Positions 41,294 to 50,072 of a stretch of 64,000 nt of DNA are shown one piece after another. The notes beneath the pieces were generated by a model, which saw nothing but the letters and a program-made list of their open reading frames with translations, had not been told where the DNA came from and searched no databases. Every line of letters begins with the position of its first letter. The first letter of the stretch is position 1. The position numbers and the translations under genes are program-made. Source of the stretch: UBA10518 sp022837185 (GTDB lineage Bacteria; Desulfobacterota; Desulfobulbia; Desulfobulbales; Desulfobulbaceae); the NCBI GenBank assembly GCA_034007705.1, contig JAVEQK010000004.1, positions 62,001 through 126,000 on the forward strand. Direction: 5' to 3'.

Positions 41294-42508
41294 TCAGAGC
41301 CGAATCCACAGGGTCAGGATCAGCAGCGAAGCCAGAGTGACCGGGATGCCGATGGCCGCGTGATCCCTGAAGGCAACCCGTATGCCCGCGGCCGATGCCT
41401 GTTCGACGACGATCAGGTTGGCGATGCTGCCCAGCAGAAAGAGGTTGCCGGCAAAGGTGCTGGCCAGGGCCAGGGTATACCACTCGGCCGGGTTGTCGGG
41501 GGAGAGGAAGGGGAGCAGGAGCATGACGGCCGGGACATTGCTGAAGAAATTGCTCAGGATCGTCGCGGTCCAGGTCAGGATCGTGAGGTTGTGCAGGTCA
41601 AATCCCATGCCGGTCAATTGCGCCGCCAGGTCAGGGAACCCCTGGTGCTGCAGCAGGCCGTTGATGAGGATGAAAAGGGCGCAGAACAGCGTGATGAGAT
41701 GCCAGTCCACCAGGCCCAGAATGTCCCGGGTTTTCTGCTTGCGGCTGCACAGCAGGAGGCCGGCGATGCTGATGGCGGAGACTTCCCGGGGCAGGGGAGT
41801 AAAGAACAGGGCAACGAGGGCGATCACGGCCGCGATGCCCTTGCCGGTCTGCCAGGGATTGAAGGGGGGCCAATTCCCGGCGGGCACCACCCGGCCCGTT
41901 GACGGCGTGACGTACATGGTGGCGCGGTAACGCCAACAGATTATGATATAGCCGGCCAGCAGCGCCATGATCGAGGGGGGGCCGGACCACAGGAGGAAGC
42001 CGCCGAAGTCCAGCCGGCCCACCTGGCCGATGAGCATGTTCTGGGGATTGCCGATGATCGTGGCCGCCGAGCCGATATTGCTTGCCACGGCCAGACCGAG
42101 GAGAAAAGGCAGCGGATTGAGGCGGGCCTGGAGCAGTGATGCCGCCAGGACCGGAGTAAAGGCGAAACAGACAATATCGTTTGCCAGCCAGGCGGACAGG
42201 AAGGCGCTCAGGACCATGCAGGCCAGCAGGAAGAGTTTGGGGCGGGTCATCAGAGCCAGGATTCCGGCCGCTGACCAGGTGTAAAACCCTCCCAGGCGCA
42301 ACTGGGCGGAAATAATCATCAGGGAGTAGAGCAGGAGTATGGTTGACAGGTCAATGGCATGGAAAGCGGCTTCCGGGGTCAGGACCCCGAATCCCACCAT
42401 GGCAATGGCACCGAGCAGGGCGATGCCCGTCCTGTCCAGTCCGGCCCCGGGTATCTTGCCCAGGGCGATGCCGATATAGGTGAGGATGAATACAGCGGCG
42501 GCGATCAT
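41294..42508 (-). CDS. SLC13/ArsB-type anion permease
   Basis: 404 residues with about 11 membrane helices. SNIGSAATIIGNPQNMLIG is the family hairpin motif (SNxGxAATxIGxPQN), and a second half-site is ATILSNFFSNVPAVMLLLPFL, so the inverted repeat of the ion transporter superfamily is visible. Members move arsenite, citrate, sulfate or sodium. The sequence does not say which. No ATPase or arsenate gene is near. It lies 94 bp after the marR stop with a terminator between, so it is probably transcribed on its own. No good ribosome site is seen. Confidence 0.85.
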   Translation of the reverse strand: MIAAAVFILTYIGIALGKIPGAGLDRTGIALLGAIAMVGFGVLTPEAAFHAIDLSTILLLYSLMIISAQLRLGGFYTWSAAGILALMTRPKLFLLACMVLSAFLSAWLANDIVCFAFTPVLAASLLQARLNPLPFLLGLAVASNIGSAATIIGNPQNMLIGQVGRLDFGGFLLWSGPPSIMALLAGYIIICWRYRATMYVTPSTGRVVPAGNWPPFNPWQTGKGIAAVIALVALFFTPLPREVSAISIAGLLLCSRKQKTRDILGLVDWHLITLFCALFILINGLLQHQGFPDLAAQLTGMGFDLHNLTILTWTATILSNFFSNVPAVMLLLPFLSPDNPAEWYTLALASTFAGNLFLLGSIANLIVVEQASAAGIRVAFRDHAAIGIPVTLASLLILTLWIRL

Positions 42509-42515
42509 GACGGGG

Positions 42516-42544
42516 AAAGAAAAAAGCCGCTGATAAAGCGGCTT
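42516..42544 (-). terminator. Rho-independent terminator of the marR gene
   Basis: On the minus strand AAGCCGC-TTTATCA-GCGGCTT (42544-42524) forms a 7-bp stem followed by a T-rich run. It separates marR from the permease. Confidence 0.75.
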
Positions 42545-42552
42545 GGGCTATG

Positions 42553-42589
42553 ATGGTTTTTTTGCCCAGAAACTGTGCAAAAAAACCAT
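42553..42589. repeat. 13-bp perfect inverted repeat between marR and the permease
   Basis: Arms ATGGTTTTTTTGC (42553-42565) and GCAAAAAAACCAT (42577-42589) with an 11-base loop. It lies directly next to the marR terminator. The T-run is in the stem rather than after it, so it is not a normal terminator. Confidence 0.5.
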
Positions 42590-42602
42590 TTTTCTGAAGG
42601 TG

Positions 42603-43061
42603 TCAATCCTGTTTTGCGGACTCTTTCTGTTCGAGCTTCTCGCAGAGCTGCTTCAACTCTTCCTGTTCATTTTTCGTCAATTTCTCCATGACCTGGTCAA
42701 CACGCCGGGTATGGGTGGGATAAATTTTTTTGATAAGCTTTGCCCCTTCGGGAGTCAGGATAACCTGGAAGTACCGGCGATCCTTCATCTCCCGGACCCG
42801 CTGGACCAGTCCTCTTTTTTCAAGGTTGTCGATCACCGTGGTGATGTTCCCCGTTGTTTTCAGTATCTGGGCGGCAAGATCACGCTGGTACATGGGCCCG
42901 AGCTTGTGCAGGGCCTCGAGGATGCCGAACTGACTGACCGTCAGGTTGTTCGCTCCCAGAATTTTGTGCACCTCGTTGGAAATGATGTTCGCGCTTCGCA
43001 ACAGGGCGGTAAACGACATTAACCCCAAGGAATCCTTTTTGGTTCGCTTTTGTTGTTTCAT
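42603..43061 (-). CDS. MarR-family transcriptional regulator
   Basis: 152 residues from the ATG at 43061. The winged helix is plain: LTVSQFGILEALHKLGPMYQRDLAAQI, then TTGNITTVIDNLEKRGLVQRV (recognition helix) and the wing REMKDRRYFQVILTPEGAKL. A longer frame begins at 43106, but that ATG lies inside the palindrome at 43105-43121, so the shorter start is preferred. No cysteine sensor is seen. It probably controls itself; whether it controls the permease downstream or the hyp/hya set is unknown. It is more lysine-rich and AT-rich at its start than its neighbours. Confidence 0.88.
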   Translation of the reverse strand: MKQQKRTKKDSLGLMSFTALLRSANIISNEVHKILGANNLTVSQFGILEALHKLGPMYQRDLAAQILKTTGNITTVIDNLEKRGLVQRVREMKDRRYFQVILTPEGAKLIKKIYPTHTRRVDQVMEKLTKNEQEELKQLCEKLEQKESAKQD

Positions 43062-43104
43062 TTTTTTTCCCGAAAATGATGTGTTCGTTCTCTTTCTTTC
43101 TCGC

Positions 43105-43121
43105 ATTTGGTTTTACCAAAT
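43105..43121 (-). promoter_or_regulatory. Palindromic operator of the MarR regulator
   Basis: ATTTGGT-TTT-ACCAAAT, with perfect 7-bp arms. Upstream on the minus strand a perfect TTGACA (43167-43162) could be the -35 box, with AT-rich sequence around 43140-43146 as a weak -10. The palindrome would then lie just downstream of the transcription start, as expected for autorepression. Confidence 0.6.
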
Positions 43122-43385
43122 ATCTTTTTGTTCGATTTTAAATTAATAACAAAGGGATATTTGTCAATAGCAAATGATAACTTGTCTCAATAAGGGCGAG
43201 TATCGGATCTGTTCGCAGTAATGGCTATTTAATATCATTCTTTTCTATTATACTGGAGCAGAGGGTTGAAATGCAAGCAACGTTCAACGGTAAATCTCCC
43301 GGCAGGTCGATTTTCATAAACCAATCGGGGCTGATTGGCCCCGGCTGGATCAAGGGGCGCCGGAGCGCAGGGAATGGGGCAGCGC

Positions 43386-44090
43386 TCATCTTTTGCGGCA
43401 TTTCCTGAGGTAATCGAGCCAGGCGTCGAATCCGGCGCCCGTGGGCGCGGCAAGCTCGAATATGGCAAGATCGGGATTCAGCCGCAATGCTTCCTGTTTT
43501 GCCTCCTCCAGGGAAAAATCAAAATGGGGCAGGAGGTCGGTCTTGGTGATCAGGAAGGCCTGGGAACCGGTAAAGGCCCTGGGGTACTTGGCCGGTTTGT
43601 CGGAGCCCTCGGGGACCGAAACCAGGACCATCCGCTGGTGCTCGCCGAGATCAAAGGTCGCCGGGCAGACAAGATTGCCGACGTTTTCGATGAAAATGAG
43701 GTCAAAGGGGCCGCTGTTTTCGTGCTCCAGCTGGTGCAGTCCCTTATGGACCAGCCGGGCGTCGAGGTGACAGGCGCCGCCGGTGGTGAGCTGGACGGCG
43801 GGGACGCCCTTGGCCCGGATCCGCGCCGCGTCCCTTTCCGTTTCGATGTCTCCCTCGATGACCGCGATCCGCAGCTCCTTGCCCAGGCGGTCGATGGTGT
43901 GCTCAAGCAGCGTTGTCTTGCCGGAGCCGGGACCGCTGATAAGATTGATCGCGTAGGCTCCCAGGGCGTCAATGTGACGACGGTTTTCGCCGGCCTGTTT
44001 GAGGTTCTCCGCCAACAGGCTTTCATGCACGTCAACGGTCATGGTCGCTGTGTCCGTGGCGGGCGCATGGCAGCCGCAGGTATCACACAT
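43386..44090 (-). CDS. hypB: Hydrogenase nickel-insertion GTPase HypB
   Basis: 234 residues. The N-terminal metal motif MCDTCGC (C2, C5, C7) binds nickel with high affinity in homologues. The GTPase has GPGSGKTT (53-60), IEGDIETERDA and the second metal site GGACHLDA. There is no histidine-rich store region. It delivers nickel to the hydrogenase large subunit with HypA. It starts two bases after the hypA stop and is the last gene of the hya-hyp run. Confidence 0.96.
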   Translation of the reverse strand: MCDTCGCHAPATDTATMTVDVHESLLAENLKQAGENRRHIDALGAYAINLISGPGSGKTTLLEHTIDRLGKELRIAVIEGDIETERDAARIRAKGVPAVQLTTGGACHLDARLVHKGLHQLEHENSGPFDLIFIENVGNLVCPATFDLGEHQRMVLVSVPEGSDKPAKYPRAFTGSQAFLITKTDLLPHFDFSLEEAKQEALRLNPDLAIFELAAPTGAGFDAWLDYLRKCRKR

Positions 44091-44092
44091 AA

Positions 44093-44437
44093 TTACTCCA
44101 TTTCTACTTGAGTGAGGATGAGATCGTCACCGCCGACAGGCATCACTCTTTCGGAGGAGCACTGCGGACAGACGGCGGCCGGTGCGGTCGAGGGGGCCTG
44201 GTGACGGCAGTCAGGGCACCTGTACTCCGGGTCTCGTTCCGTTATTTCAAGGACTGCGTCGCGCGTCACCGGGTTTTCCCGGGCGAGGACCTCAAAGCCG
44301 AAGGCGAAGGAGTCGACAACTATGCCCGACAGGCGGCCGATCTCAACCCGGACCGTAATGATTTTTTTCGCCCCGTGTTGTCCGGCCAACTGCAGCAGCT
44401 GCCTGCACAGGCCCTGGGCCAGGGAGAATTCATGCAC
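44093..44437 (-). CDS. hypA: Hydrogenase nickel chaperone HypA
   Basis: 114 residues from a GTG start at 44437 that gives the invariant N-terminus (M)HEFSLAQGL, in which H2 is the nickel ligand. A longer upstream frame would bury that histidine, so the GTG is chosen. The zinc site is CPDC...CPQC. The start overlaps the hyaD stop by 8 bases (GTGCATGA). It works with HypB in nickel insertion. Confidence 0.94.
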   Translation of the reverse strand: MHEFSLAQGLCRQLLQLAGQHGAKKIITVRVEIGRLSGIVVDSFAFGFEVLARENPVTRDAVLEITERDPEYRCPDCRHQAPSTAPAAVCPQCSSERVMPVGGDDLILTQVEME

Positions 44438-44939
44438 TTGCTGCCTGATCTTTTGGTATGAGCGCGGAGCCGCAGGCGGCAAGTGATCTGTTCAATATTT
44501 CCATCACGTCGGTCAGCTTTGCTTCCAGGCCGGGGGTGAGGCCGATGGCAACGCTCAGGTCCTTCGGCACCACGGTAATCATTTCCGTCCGCTCCGGGGC
44601 CTTTCCCCGGATCCTGCAGAGTTCCAGAATGTCAAACAGTCCGACCTGGTGCGGGGACATCCGGGCCTGTATATTGCGGGCCTGAATGTCTTCGTCGGAA
44701 AAACAGTGAATGGAACCCGGGTCGTCCATGAGCGCCACCGTATCGATGACAAAGAGGATCCGGGAGTCCTCGATGAACGGGGCCATCATGATTCCGGCGG
44801 TGCCGCCGTCCAGTACTTCCACGTTGGCGGGAATGTCGTACCGCTCATTGAGGAAGTTGATGAAATGAACCCCGAATCCTTCGTCGCTGAGCAGGATGTT
44901 GCCCAGCCCGAGTATGCCGATTTTTCTGTTGTTGTGCAT
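44430..44939 (-). CDS. hyaD: Hydrogenase maturation endopeptidase (HyaD/HybD type)
   Basis: 169 residues from MHNNRKIGILGLGNILLSDEGFGV. The GNxLLxDEG motif supplies the conserved glutamate that touches nickel, and MSPHQVGLFD gives the conserved histidine; VLDGGTAG holds an acidic ligand region. It removes the short C-terminal tail of HyaB after nickel is in place. An in-frame extension to 45170 overlaps the cytochrome gene and is not used. It sits in the usual place, between the cytochrome b gene and hypA. Confidence 0.95.
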   Translation of the reverse strand: MHNNRKIGILGLGNILLSDEGFGVHFINFLNERYDIPANVEVLDGGTAGIMMAPFIEDSRILFVIDTVALMDDPGSIHCFSDEDIQARNIQARMSPHQVGLFDILELCRIRGKAPERTEMITVVPKDLSVAIGLTPGLEAKLTDVMEILNRSLAACGSALIPKDQAASA

Positions 44940-44989
44940 AAATATGGAGGGGGAGCGGGCGGTTTGCCTGCTCCCCCTTTGCTCGCCTT

Positions 44990-45628
44990 TCAGGGAGAAG
45001 GAGTGTATTTCCTGCCGTTGAAGATCGAAGAGATAAGACCTTCCTTGGTTTTGATGTCGTTCCATATCACGATGTAGACATGGATAAAGGCAAAAATCAT
45101 GAAATACCACATGATCAAATAGTGGATCATTCTGGCCTGCTGCTGCGGACCGAGAAAAAGGAGCCCCCACTTCTGCCAGGCGGCGCTTTCCGGGTAGAGG
45201 AGGTAGAATCCCCCGATGACCTGCAGCAGGGCGAGGATGAAGGTCACGAGATAGAAGGTCCCGGCCAGCACGTTATGTCCCAGCCGGTGCTCATGCACGT
45301 TGCAGTACATGTAAAAGCCCATGGTGCAGAGCATGTTGCGGAGGTTTTTCGGCGTCACCGGCAGGAAATCCCAGATGCGTTCCTGCCTGTTGCCGAAGAT
45401 CAGGAGATACAGCCGGGCCAGGATGGCGCCGGTGAAGACAAACCCGGCGATAAAGTGAATGAAGCGCACGGTCCCCACCGGAAACCAGGTCTCTCCCTCG
45501 ATCAGGGTGTTGGTCCAGGGATAATGGATGTAAAATCCCGTAACGACCAACGCGACGATGGAGAGGGCGAAGCTCCAGTGAAACAGCCGCAGCAGGATGC
45601 TCCAGCAGTAATGTCGTTCGTAGCGCAT
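44990..45628 (-). CDS. hyaC: Hydrogenase cytochrome b subunit (HyaC type)
   Basis: 212 residues with four membrane helices: ~13-33, ~60-80, ~120-142 and ~165-188. Histidines likely to bind two b hemes are in LLRLFHWSFALS, VRFIHFIAGFVF, GHNVLAG and FAFIHVYIVIW. It passes electrons from the periplasmic hydrogenase to the quinone pool. It follows hyaB by 35 bp, the common order hyaA-hyaB-hyaC-hyaD. Membrane quinone reduction by H2 is the inferred role. Confidence 0.94.
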   Translation of the reverse strand: MRYERHYCWSILLRLFHWSFALSIVALVVTGFYIHYPWTNTLIEGETWFPVGTVRFIHFIAGFVFTGAILARLYLLIFGNRQERIWDFLPVTPKNLRNMLCTMGFYMYCNVHEHRLGHNVLAGTFYLVTFILALLQVIGGFYLLYPESAAWQKWGLLFLGPQQQARMIHYLIMWYFMIFAFIHVYIVIWNDIKTKEGLISSIFNGRKYTPSP

Positions 45629-45663
45629 ATCGTCCTCCTATTGCGTTGATGGGTGGAGGTGCT

Positions 45664-47364
45664 TTACAGGACCTTGATCTTGACCATTTCCTGCCCCAGC
45701 GGGTCCAGCATGTGGATGGCGCAGGCGATGCAGGGATCGAAGGAGTGGATGGTCCGCAGCACTTCCAGGGGCCGCTCCGGATCGGCTATCGGGTTGCCGA
45801 CCAGGGAGGCCTCGTACGGGCCTTCCTTGCCCTTGTCGTCCCGGGGACCCGCGTTCCAGGTTGACGGAACGACGCACTGATAGTTCTTGATGACCCCGTC
45901 CTGGATGACGATCCAGTGCGACAGGGTGCCGCGCGGCGCTTCATGGAATCCGAATCCCTGGATCTCGCCCTTGGGGAAAACAGGCTTGTTGAAAATTTCC
46001 AGGTCGCCCTTGCCGATGTTGTCCACCAGCAGCTGCCAGTGCTTCAGGGCCAGGTCGGCCATCATCGCGGAGCGGATGGCCCGGGCGCCGTGCCGGCCGA
46101 TGGTCGAATGGAGGACTTCCGGCCCGACCTGGACGCCGGCGATGGTCGAAATCTGCGACAGGGCATAGTCCACGTATTTTTTGGTCAGCTCGTGCCCCTG
46201 GGCATAGCCGACCATGACCTGGGCCAGGGGGCCGACCTGCATGGGTTCGCCCTGGAATCGGGGAGCTTTCACCCAGGTGTATCTGCCCTCATCCTGGAAC
46301 TCCGTGTAGTTGGGCACCGTGTCTTCTTCGTAAGGATGGCGGGTCCAGTCGCCCTGATACCAGGACCGGGCAATGCACTCGGCCACGTTGTCCTTGAAAT
46401 AGGGGTCGTTGAAGCTGGTAAAGGGCTTGACCGTTGAGAGGTCGCCGCCCATTATCGTGCCGCCGGGCATGTCGAAGGAGGTGGACTTGGTGTCGAGGAC
46501 CATGTCGGGCACGGCCAGGTAGTTGGTCACGCCCGCGCCATAGGGAAGCCAGTCCTTGTACAGGGCGGCGACGGCGATGACGTCGGGCAGGTATACCTGG
46601 TGGATGAAGCCCTTCACTTCTTCCACCAGCTGCTTGACCCAGTAGAGCCGCTCCATGTTCAGGGTGTTCTCGTTGTCGGGGTTGATGGCCGCGGTGACGC
46701 CCCCCACGGACAGGTTCTGGATATGCGGGTTCTTGCCGGAAATAATGCCCAGGGCCATGGTGGCCTTGCGCTGATAGTCCAGGGCCTCAAGATAATGGGA
46801 AACCGCCATCAGGTTGGCCTCGGGGGGCAGGGCCATGGCCGAGTGGCCCCAGTAGGCATTGGCGAAGGGGCCGAGCTGGCCGCTGTCAACGATGGCCTGG
46901 ACCTTGGCCTTGACCGCCCTGAAGCGGTTGGCGCTGTTGCCGGGCCAGTTGGACAGGCTCTCCGCCAGTTGCACGGTCTTGCCGATGTCCGCCGACAGGG
47001 CTGACACCACGTCGACCCAGTCCAGGGCCGAAAGAACGTAAAAATGGACGATATGATCGTGCAGGCAGTGGATCGACTGCACGAGGTTGCGGACATACTG
47101 GGCATTGATCGGAATTTCCATGCCCAGGGCGTTCTCCACGCACCGGACCGAGGCCAGGGCGTGCACCGTGGTGCAGACCCCGCAGATCCGCTGGGTGAAC
47201 AGCCAGGCGTCCCGGGGGTCGCGGCCCTTGAGGATAACCTCGATGCCCCGCCACATCTGGCCGGAGGACCATGCCTTGGTGACAAATCCGTTGTCAACTT
47301 CCGCGTCTATTCTCAGATGGCCTTCGATCCTGGTGACAGGATCAACCACAATTCGCTGTGCCAT
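45664..47364 (-). CDS. hyaB: [NiFe] hydrogenase large subunit (group 1)
   Basis: 566 residues. The nickel ligands are C61 and C64 in RICGVCTTVH and C545 and C548 in DPCIACAIH. Fifteen residues follow H551, the tail that HyaD removes. PVTRIEGHLRI is the standard start. With HyaA it oxidises H2 in the periplasm. The L1 form RICGVCTTVH and the presence of a cytochrome b fit a group 1 membrane-bound uptake enzyme. It has no signal of its own and is carried out with HyaA. Confidence 0.97.
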   Translation of the reverse strand: MAQRIVVDPVTRIEGHLRIDAEVDNGFVTKAWSSGQMWRGIEVILKGRDPRDAWLFTQRICGVCTTVHALASVRCVENALGMEIPINAQYVRNLVQSIHCLHDHIVHFYVLSALDWVDVVSALSADIGKTVQLAESLSNWPGNSANRFRAVKAKVQAIVDSGQLGPFANAYWGHSAMALPPEANLMAVSHYLEALDYQRKATMALGIISGKNPHIQNLSVGGVTAAINPDNENTLNMERLYWVKQLVEEVKGFIHQVYLPDVIAVAALYKDWLPYGAGVTNYLAVPDMVLDTKSTSFDMPGGTIMGGDLSTVKPFTSFNDPYFKDNVAECIARSWYQGDWTRHPYEEDTVPNYTEFQDEGRYTWVKAPRFQGEPMQVGPLAQVMVGYAQGHELTKKYVDYALSQISTIAGVQVGPEVLHSTIGRHGARAIRSAMMADLALKHWQLLVDNIGKGDLEIFNKPVFPKGEIQGFGFHEAPRGTLSHWIVIQDGVIKNYQCVVPSTWNAGPRDDKGKEGPYEASLVGNPIADPERPLEVLRTIHSFDPCIACAIHMLDPLGQEMVKIKVL

Positions 47365-47384
47365 GCTTTTATTCCTCCCTCAGG

Positions 47385-48473
47385 TTAATCCTGTTCCTTG
47401 TTGCCCTTGCCGATTATCTTCTTGCCGATGCCGACGGCGGCATGGATGCCGACGGCCGCGGCGGTGACGCCGAGGATCTTCAGGCCGGCCGAATGGGCTC
47501 CGGCAACGGCCCCGCCGGCAAAGGGAAGATCAATGCCGGGCAGCCGCTCGTAGAACGGCGTCATGGTGTCCCAGAAATCCGGCTCGGTGCAGCCGATGCA
47601 TCCGTGACCCACGCCGACGGGCCAGACCCCGACGTCGTTGAAGCGGACCGCGGGGCAGTTGGCAAAGGTCCCCGGCCCCTTGCAGCCGACCTTGTACAGA
47701 CAGTATCCCTGCTTGTGGCCTTCATCGCCGAACTGCTCGGCAAAACGGCCCTCGTCAAAGTGGGCGCGGCGTTCGCACTGGTCGTGAATCTTGCGGCCGT
47801 AGGCAAACAGCGGCCGTCCAAGCTGGTCGGTCCTCGGCAGCCTGTTGAAGGTCAGGAAGTGGAGGACCGTGCCCAGGAAGCTGATGGGATTCGGCGGGCA
47901 GCCGGAAATATTGACAACCGGCTTGTCCTTGACCAGGTCCATGACCCCGACGGCCCCGGTGGGGTTGGGCTTGGCCTTCTGGATGCCGCCGAAGGTGGCG
48001 CAGGCGCCGATGGCGATGACTGCTGCCGCCTTGGATGAGACGTCGGCCAGGATATCCATGGCCGTCCGGCCGCCGATCATGCAGTAGATGCCGCCGTCCT
48101 TGGTGGGGATCGCCCCCTCGACCACGCAGATGAACTTGCCGTTGTACTTGTTGATGGTCTCCTGGAGCAATTCTTCCGCCTGATGCCCTGCCGCGGCCAT
48201 GATCGTTTCCAGGTAGTCCACGGAGATGATGTCCAGGATCAGCCGGGCGACATCCGGGTGGGTTGCCCGGAGCAGGGTTTCGGTGCAGCCGGTGCATTCC
48301 TGGAAGTGCAGCCAGACGACCGGGGGCCGCTGATCCGAGGCCGCGGCCTCTACCATTCTCGGCACCATGGCCTCGGACAGACCCATGGCCGCCGCCGCCA
48401 TGGTACACCCCTTGATAAAGGTCCGGCGGTTGACCTTTACATCGATTTCCTTGCCAACAACTTGTCGTGACAT
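47385..48473 (-). CDS. hyaA: [NiFe] hydrogenase small subunit with Tat signal
   Basis: 362 residues. The twin-arginine signal is NRRTFIKGC (R16, R17) and the hydrophobic part ends near VEAAA. Cysteines for three Fe-S clusters are present, starting with ECTGCTETLL at the proximal cluster. This is the ordinary form, not the six-cysteine form of oxygen-tolerant enzymes. A hydrophobic tail (~325-350, HSAGLKILGVTAAAVGIHAAVG) anchors it in the membrane. It exports the folded heterodimer. A candidate promoter lies ~350 bp upstream. Confidence 0.96.
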   Translation of the reverse strand: MSRQVVGKEIDVKVNRRTFIKGCTMAAAAMGLSEAMVPRMVEAAASDQRPPVVWLHFQECTGCTETLLRATHPDVARLILDIISVDYLETIMAAAGHQAEELLQETINKYNGKFICVVEGAIPTKDGGIYCMIGGRTAMDILADVSSKAAAVIAIGACATFGGIQKAKPNPTGAVGVMDLVKDKPVVNISGCPPNPISFLGTVLHFLTFNRLPRTDQLGRPLFAYGRKIHDQCERRAHFDEGRFAEQFGDEGHKQGYCLYKVGCKGPGTFANCPAVRFNDVGVWPVGVGHGCIGCTEPDFWDTMTPFYERLPGIDLPFAGGAVAGAHSAGLKILGVTAAAVGIHAAVGIGKKIIGKGNKEQD

Positions 48474-49046
48474 GCTTCCCTCCTTTGTCCCGTAAAAAAG
48501 GGTTGGGGTTGACTGTCATTCCGCCCGCATGGGGCGGGCGCTTCTCAGTTTTCATGCCGGCCGACTGCATATCGGACAGCACGATGTCTTTTTGTGTCAG
48601 ATGGGACCGGTCGAGTTTAGTTCACTTTTCCGTGCATGTTCTCTTTTTCCCCGTTCGTCCCGCTGCATCCGATCGGCTTTGGATGCGGCGCTGGGAATGG
48701 ATGAATGATCAGATCAGTTCTCCGCGTGACAGGTCATGCGGTGGTTCTCTACGGTCTGTGGAAGATCAGAAAAGAGGATCTCAGTCTCAACGTAAAATAA
48801 GAACTCTTACTGTCTTGTGTATGATATTGGAAAAGGCCTGCTGGAGTCAAATAGTTTTTTGTATTTTTTGTATTGTTTTTGTTTGTTCCGGATGCGTTTT
48901 TTTGACAGCAGTTCCGGGGGCCGGCGGGTGGGCCAAAAGGGCCGGGAGTCGGACCTTTCCGGGGATTTTGCGGCGGGGGAAAAAGGGGACGGCGGCGGAG
49001 CGGGTTTTCCTCAGGCGCGCAGGGAGCAGTCCGCCCCCGGAGGGGT
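48474..49046. other. 573-bp gene-free region between hypE and hyaA
   Basis: I see no convincing gene. It holds a candidate minus-strand promoter (48821-48850), the palindrome TAAGA-AC-TCTTA (48798-48809), a GC hairpin with CGCCCGC/GCGGGCG arms (48522-48540) near the hyaA start, and a T-rich tract at 48851-48890. The leader of hyaA would be unusually long, ~340 bases. Confidence 0.6.
48821..48850 (-). promoter_or_regulatory. Candidate promoter for hyaABCD-hypAB
   Basis: On the minus strand TTGACT (48850-48845), 18 bases, TATCAT (48826-48821). The palindrome TAAGA-AC-TCTTA lies just downstream, over about +5 to +16, and could be an operator. Confidence 0.5.
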
Positions 49047-50072
49047 TCAGCATATTCGCGGCAGCGGTTCGCCGCTCAGGGGGCCGATGATCCGGCGGCC
49101 GCCGATGGCGGTTTTCAGTATGACCTTGCCGGTGCCGGGGTGAGCATCATCACGGACAACCCGGCCGATCCTGACCCCGTCGCGGCCGGCAGGGGTGCCG
49201 CGCATCCGGGACAGCAGGCTGTCCGCGCTGCCCGGATCGGCAATAACAATGCATTTGCCCTCATTGGCCAGGTAGAGCGGATCCAGGCCAAGCAGCTCAC
49301 AGGCCGTCGCCACGCCGGGGCGGACGGGCAAGGCCGCCTCGTCCAGTTCGATCCCGACCCCGGATTTTTCAGCGATCTCGGCAAGGACGGTGGCCACTCC
49401 TCCCCGGGTCGGATCCCGGAAACAGCGGATGGCGCTCCCGGCCTCCTGCAGCAGGGCGGCGACCAGGCCGTGCAGAGGGGCCGTGTCGCTCTCGATGGAA
49501 CTCTGGATGGCCAAACCGGAGCGGGCCGCCATGATGGTGATCCCGTGATCGGCCATGAACCCGGAGAGGAGCACCGCATCCCCGGGCCGGGCCATGTTCG
49601 ATCCCAGTACGATGCCCTCGGGCACGGCGCCGACGCCGGAGGTGGTGATGAAAATCCTGTCGGCCTTGCCCCGGGGTACGACCTTGGTGTCGCCGGTGAC
49701 GACCGGGACGCCGCTCTCCCTGGAGGCCTGGGCGATGGAATCGGCCAGCCGTACGAGGTCGGCCATGGGAAATCCCTCCTCCAGGATGAGGGCCAGGCTG
49801 AGACCCAGCGGTACGGCACCCTGCATGGCCAGGTCGTTAATGGTGCCGTGCACGGCGAGTTTGCCGATGTCGCCGCCTGGGAAGAAGATGGGATCGACCA
49901 CGTAGCCGTCGGTGGTAAAGGCCAGGCGGGTCGAGGAAAGATCCAGGATCGCGCTGTCTTCGAATTTCGCCAGGGCCGGATTGTCGAGCCGGGGGAGAAA
50001 GATCGATTCGATCAGCTCCCGGCTGGCCGCGCCGCCGCTGCCATGATCAAGGAGGATGCGTTTATTCGTCAT
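49047..50072 (-). CDS. hypE: Hydrogenase cyanide-ligand synthase HypE
   Basis: 341 residues. The start is MTNKRILLDHGSGG, the ATP-binding region has FFPGGDIGKLAVHGTINDLAMQGA, and the C-terminus is exactly PRIC, whose final cysteine receives the carbamoyl group that becomes cyanide. The ATG overlaps the hypD stop by four bases. It belongs with HypF, HypC and HypD in building the Fe(CN)2CO unit. Confidence 0.96.
   Translation of the reverse strand: MTNKRILLDHGSGGAASRELIESIFLPRLDNPALAKFEDSAILDLSSTRLAFTTDGYVVDPIFFPGGDIGKLAVHGTINDLAMQGAVPLGLSLALILEEGFPMADLVRLADSIAQASRESGVPVVTGDTKVVPRGKADRIFITTSGVGAVPEGIVLGSNMARPGDAVLLSGFMADHGITIMAARSGLAIQSSIESDTAPLHGLVAALLQEAGSAIRCFRDPTRGGVATVLAEIAEKSGVGIELDEAALPVRPGVATACELLGLDPLYLANEGKCIVIADPGSADSLLSRMRGTPAGRDGVRIGRVVRDDAHPGTGKVILKTAIGGRRIIGPLSGEPLPRIC

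Noticed and set aside
43321..43343. Stem-loop after hypB as a terminator
   Set aside because: CGGGGC/GCCCCG and CCAATC/GATTGG pairings overlap, but no T-run follows on the minus strand.
48480..48720. Possible sigma-54 promoter for the hydrogenase genes
   Set aside because: No GG-N10-GC pattern close to TGGCAC-N5-TTGC was found; the sigma-70-like boxes at 48821-48850 fit better.
48467..49090. A 207-codon plus-strand open frame in the hypE-hyaA gap
   Set aside because: It overlaps the ends of both flanking genes and the candidate hydrogenase promoter, has no ribosome site, and its residues are tryptophan- and cysteine-rich without any family pattern.
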